Notes under the pieces: generated by a model | The model's input: only the letters and a program-made list of their open reading frames with translations | Databases searched by the model: none | What the model was told of the DNA's origin: nothing | Shown: piece by piece, positions 4,749 through 7,642 of the stretch | Layout: the number at the start of each line of letters is the position of its first letter | Position numbering within the stretch: the first letter of the stretch is position 1 | Source of the DNA: Flavobacteriales bacterium | GTDB lineage: Bacteria > Bacteroidota > Bacteroidia > Flavobacteriales_D > Sanyastnellaceae | DNA length: 7,642 bases | Direction: 5' to 3' | Assembly: GCA_028825055.1 (NCBI GenBank) | Contig: JAPKAW010000081.1 | Coordinates: 1 to 7,642 of the forward strand | Program-made: the position numbers and the translations under genes

Positions 4749-7642
4749 TTAAGATTTCAGCTTCTTACTGAAGTCCAAGACGCTCGGAGTTGCGATGAAT
4801 ATCGAACTGTAGGTTCCGACTACAACACCAATCATCAAGGCGAATACAAAGCCTCGGATGTTGTCACCGCCCAACACGAAGATGGTGAGCAATACAACGA
4901 ACGTTGAAAGAGACGTGTTGATGGTTCGGCTCAACGTGCTGTTCAATGCGTCGTTCATCAACTCTGAATCTTCACGCTTATCGCCATAGAGACCAACGTA
5001 TTCACGGATACGGTCAAACACAACCACAGTATCGTTGATGGAATAACCAATGACCGTCAGAATCGCTGCAATGAACGCCTGGTCAATCTCCATAGTGAAT
5101 GGAAGAATGCCTTGGAAAAGACTAAAGACACTCAAAACGATCACCACATCATGTACCATCGCGATCAAGGCACCCAATCCATACTGCCACTTTCGGAAAC
5201 GGAAGAAGATGTAAAAGAAGATGATGAGCAATGAAAAGACCGTGGCCTTTTTTGCGCCTGCTCGGAAATCATCGGATATGGTTGGCTGAACCTTATTGTA
5301 TTGGTCAAGGATGTAGTCCGTTCCTGTTGAAGCCAAACCAGCGGCCAAAGCGCTTTGAATCAACTCGTCCTGATTGGGATCAGGATTGTTGATCATGTAA
5401 TTGGTTTTGATACGCAACTTGGCATCACTGTCCTTGGTTTGAACGATTGGATTTCCAACCGTTCCATCTTCTGTGAAGGCAACAGCAAGAGCTTCGCGAA
5501 CTCCTTGCACATCGACGGCTTCTTCGAAGGTCACATCAAAAGTGGTTCCACCTGAAAACTCAACGCCGTACTCAAGTCCTTTCGTAACCAAACTTCCCAA
5601 TCCAGCAACAACAACAATGCCGCTGAGGATGTAAAATTTCTTTCGGTTGCCTATGAAGTTCGCATTGATGGATGTGAACCAATTTTTCGTCGTCTCCGTG
5701 TAGAAGCTAATCGGCTTCTTGTTTTCCAATCGACTAAAGATGATCAGTCGTGTCAAAACAATCGCTGAGAACAGAGAAGTGAAGATACCAATGATCAACG
5801 TTGTCGCAAATCCTCGGATGGCTCCGCTACCAAAACTATACAGAACGATTGCCGTCAATAAAGTCGTCAAGTTGGCATCGATAATGGCGCTGTATGCTTT
5901 TGAATAACCATCCTTCACTGCCATGAGCATGCCTTTGCCGTTCCGCATTTCTTCACGAATCCGTTCGTAAATCAAAACGTTTGCATCAACCGCCATACCG
6001 ATGGTCAAAACAATACCGGCGATTCCAGGAAGGGTAAGTGCTGCACCCAAAGAAGCCAAAGCTCCAATGAGGAAGAACAAGTTTGCAATCAAAGCCAAAT
6101 CTGATATTAAGCCAGCTCCCTTGTAGTAGAAAATCATGTACAAGAGGATGACCATCAAGGCTATCAAGAAAGAACTCAAGCCCGCTTTGATATTTTCTTC
6201 ACCCAACTGAGGTCCAACACTAACTTCGTCCACGATGCGTGCTGGAGCAGGCAGAGATCCTGCTTTCAATAAACCAGCGAGATCGTTGGCTTCGAGCATC
6301 TTTTGTTCAATCGATTGGTCGGAACCAAAGCTGATCTGAGAACGGCCGCTAGTGATGGCGGACTGTACGCTAGGTGCGCTAAAGACCATCCCATCCAAAA
6401 CGACTGCAACAGCACGTTGGTTATCACTTGCACAAGCTTCGGTGATTCGTCCCCAAACGCCAGCGCCTTCCGTATCCATGGTCATACTGACCACGACATC
6501 TCCAATTTCATCATATGAAACCCGAGCGTCAACAATGCTTTTTCCCGAAAGCTTCGCTTTTCCTTTTCCGCTCTCGTCATTGATCGCATACAAGGCAGCG
6601 ACATTTTGACTTGGCTTGGCCTCCCACATCAAACGAAGGTCTGATTGCAATGCGCGTCTCGCTTCCGGCATGGAGAGTAAATCGTTGACCCGATTGGTGT
6701 CAGCGATGGCAGCGTATCCAACGACTGCAGAACGACGCTGTAATTCAGGTTGGAAGAAGCTGAACAAAGGGTTTTTCGAACGCTGTTGTTCAATGGAAAG
6801 CGCGCTATCTGCTGGGGCATCAATAGCGAATAATTCGGGGCTCAATGCTCGACCCAACGCGTTGTTGGCTGCGCTGATGCGTTGAAAAATTTCGTCATTG
6901 AAGTAGGTTTCCCAAAATTCAAGATTGGCTGTACTCTTCAATTGTTTTCGCGCCCTGTCGCGGTCATCAATACCGGGTAATTCAACCAAGATGCGGCCAC
7001 CATTGACTTGCTGTACGTTTGGTTGTGCCACCCCCAATTGATCAATCCGCTTGCGGATAATGCTTTCCGTATTGGTAATCGCTGTTTCAGATTCCAATTG
7101 AAGGATCACAAAGATTTCCTCATCGGTTGCCTGCGCTGGGAACAAGTCCTTGCTTTCTAAGTTGTGGAAAATGCGCCACAAATCAATAGGGTTATCTGAA
7201 GCGGCATTTTTTTGTGTCCATGACCGCTTGAAAAGCTCCACGAAGGGAAGGCCTTGTGTGGTTTTCTGAGCTTCTTTCGCTTCTTTTAAAGCTGCGCGAA
7301 ATGTGGCGTTGCTCGAATAATCGCTCAAAGCGATGATCAAATCCGGGATACTGACCTCTAAGGTTACAGACATTCCACCTTGTAGGTCCAATCCCAGGTT
7401 CAATTCCTGTTCAATGACTTCACGGTAAGTGTGTCCGAAAACCGGATAAATCTCGGCTTGAGCACTGTCACGAAGAAATTCACGCGCAGCCTGAGCCGCA
7501 GCAATACTCATTTCATCTTCAGTGATTTCGCCAGTTCGGTTTAATGAGTCGGCGATGTAGGCTCCATAGGTGTCTGCCTTCTTTTCATAATTGTTGGCTA
7601 CCCAATTGAAACTCAATGTATAGAGAGTTGCAAGGGACAGTA
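4749..7642 (-). CDS. secDF: Fused protein translocase subunit SecDF (N-terminus cut by window edge)
   Basis: 963 residues are present, counted from the first whole codon (7640-7638). SecDF is an inner-membrane RND-type accessory of SecYEG that uses the proton gradient to pull secreted proteins out on the periplasmic side. The SecD half shows the end of the first membrane helix (LSLATLYTLSF, 1-11) and LGLDLQGG (Asp85 in that motif). It continues with a long periplasmic P1 region to about 480, five more helices (about 485-640) and DANVLIYERIREE (Asp552). The SecF half shows a first helix near 667-685, GVEFSGGT (Glu694 in that motif), a periplasmic domain, five helices (about 800-950), and NDTVVVFDRIRE (Asp870). 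Asp552 and Asp870 lie where the proton-relay aspartates of SecD and SecF are expected. The frame is open to the window edge, so a TTG at 7616 is not the start; comparison with the usual 980-1010 residues suggests roughly 15-45 residues are missing. No lesion is seen. Confidence 0.96.
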   Translation of the reverse strand, partial: LSLATLYTLSFNWVANNYEKKADTYGAYIADSLNRTGEITEDEMSIAAAQAAREFLRDSAQAEIYPVFGHTYREVIEQELNLGLDLQGGMSVTLEVSIPDLIIALSDYSSNATFRAALKEAKEAQKTTQGLPFVELFKRSWTQKNAASDNPIDLWRIFHNLESKDLFPAQATDEEIFVILQLESETAITNTESIIRKRIDQLGVAQPNVQQVNGGRILVELPGIDDRDRARKQLKSTANLEFWETYFNDEIFQRISAANNALGRALSPELFAIDAPADSALSIEQQRSKNPLFSFFQPELQRRSAVVGYAAIADTNRVNDLLSMPEARRALQSDLRLMWEAKPSQNVAALYAINDESGKGKAKLSGKSIVDARVSYDEIGDVVVSMTMDTEGAGVWGRITEACASDNQRAVAVVLDGMVFSAPSVQSAITSGRSQISFGSDQSIEQKMLEANDLAGLLKAGSLPAPARIVDEVSVGPQLGEENIKAGLSSFLIALMVILLYMIFYYKGAGLISDLALIANLFFLIGALASLGAALTLPGIAGIVLTIGMAVDANVLIYERIREEMRNGKGMLMAVKDGYSKAYSAIIDANLTTLLTAIVLYSFGSGAIRGFATTLIIGIFTSLFSAIVLTRLIIFSRLENKKPISFYTETTKNWFTSINANFIGNRKKFYILSGIVVVAGLGSLVTKGLEYGVEFSGGTTFDVTFEEAVDVQGVREALAVAFTEDGTVGNPIVQTKDSDAKLRIKTNYMINNPDPNQDELIQSALAAGLASTGTDYILDQYNKVQPTISDDFRAGAKKATVFSLLIIFFYIFFRFRKWQYGLGALIAMVHDVVIVLSVFSLFQGILPFTMEIDQAFIAAILTVIGYSINDTVVVFDRIREYVGLYGDKREDSELMNDALNSTLSRTINTSLSTFVVLLTIFVLGGDNIRGFVFALMIGVVVGTYSSIFIATPSVLDFSKKLKS

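Noticed and set aside
7614..7616. TTG as start codon of secDF.
   Set aside because: The frame continues without a stop to the window end, and the upstream codons encode the rest of the first membrane helix, so the true start lies beyond base 7642.
1..7642. Search by eye for CRISPR arrays, tRNA or rRNA genes, transposase fragments, attachment sites and toxin-antitoxin pairs.
   Set aside because: I saw no regularly spaced repeats, cloverleaf-like segments, terminal repeats or matching small gene pairs; almost all of the window is taken up by five conserved genes.

Overview
The window looks like a chromosomal housekeeping region of a member of the Bacteroidota, probably close to the Flavobacteriales. 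Three things suggest this. SecD and SecF are fused into one long polypeptide, as is common in that phylum. Promoter-like TAnnTTTG (-7) boxes of the Bacteroidota type sit next to two start codons. Purine-rich Shine-Dalgarno sequences are not evident at the starts. Base composition is moderate and fairly even. I see no insertion sequence, prophage, CRISPR array, tRNA or rRNA.

Layout. Positions 1-1394 hold a tight minus-strand cluster, transcribed from right to left: a TatA-type twin-arginine translocase subunit (1394-1095), a CaCA-family sodium/calcium antiporter (1098-148), and the first 50 codons of an AlkB-like 2OG-Fe(II) dioxygenase that leaves the window at base 1. Both junctions are 4-base ATGA stop/start overlaps, so the three genes are very likely one translationally coupled operon. 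Positions 1395-1517 are a short divergent control region with a -7-like box on each strand, each only 3-4 bases from a start codon, and a small inverted repeat between them. Positions 1518-4679 on the plus strand encode a large secreted M1-family (gluzincin) metallopeptidase of about 1053 residues. Its last 350 or so residues look like an outer-membrane beta-barrel. A strong bidirectional terminator (4698-4728) separates it from the convergent minus-strand secDF gene (4749 to beyond 7642), which lacks its first codons because the window ends there.

How the genes fit together. SecDF and TatA serve the two general export routes across the inner membrane, and the gene between them encodes an exported, probably outer-membrane-anchored zinc peptidase. 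That peptidase would use the Sec route, because its signal peptide has no twin-arginine motif. The antiporter is an inner-membrane ion carrier and the AlkB-like protein a cytoplasmic nucleic-acid repair enzyme. Neither has an obvious functional link to TatA beyond shared transcription. I find no defence, mobile or clearly new system here. The most interesting items are the peptidase-barrel architecture and the possible leaderless divergent promoters.
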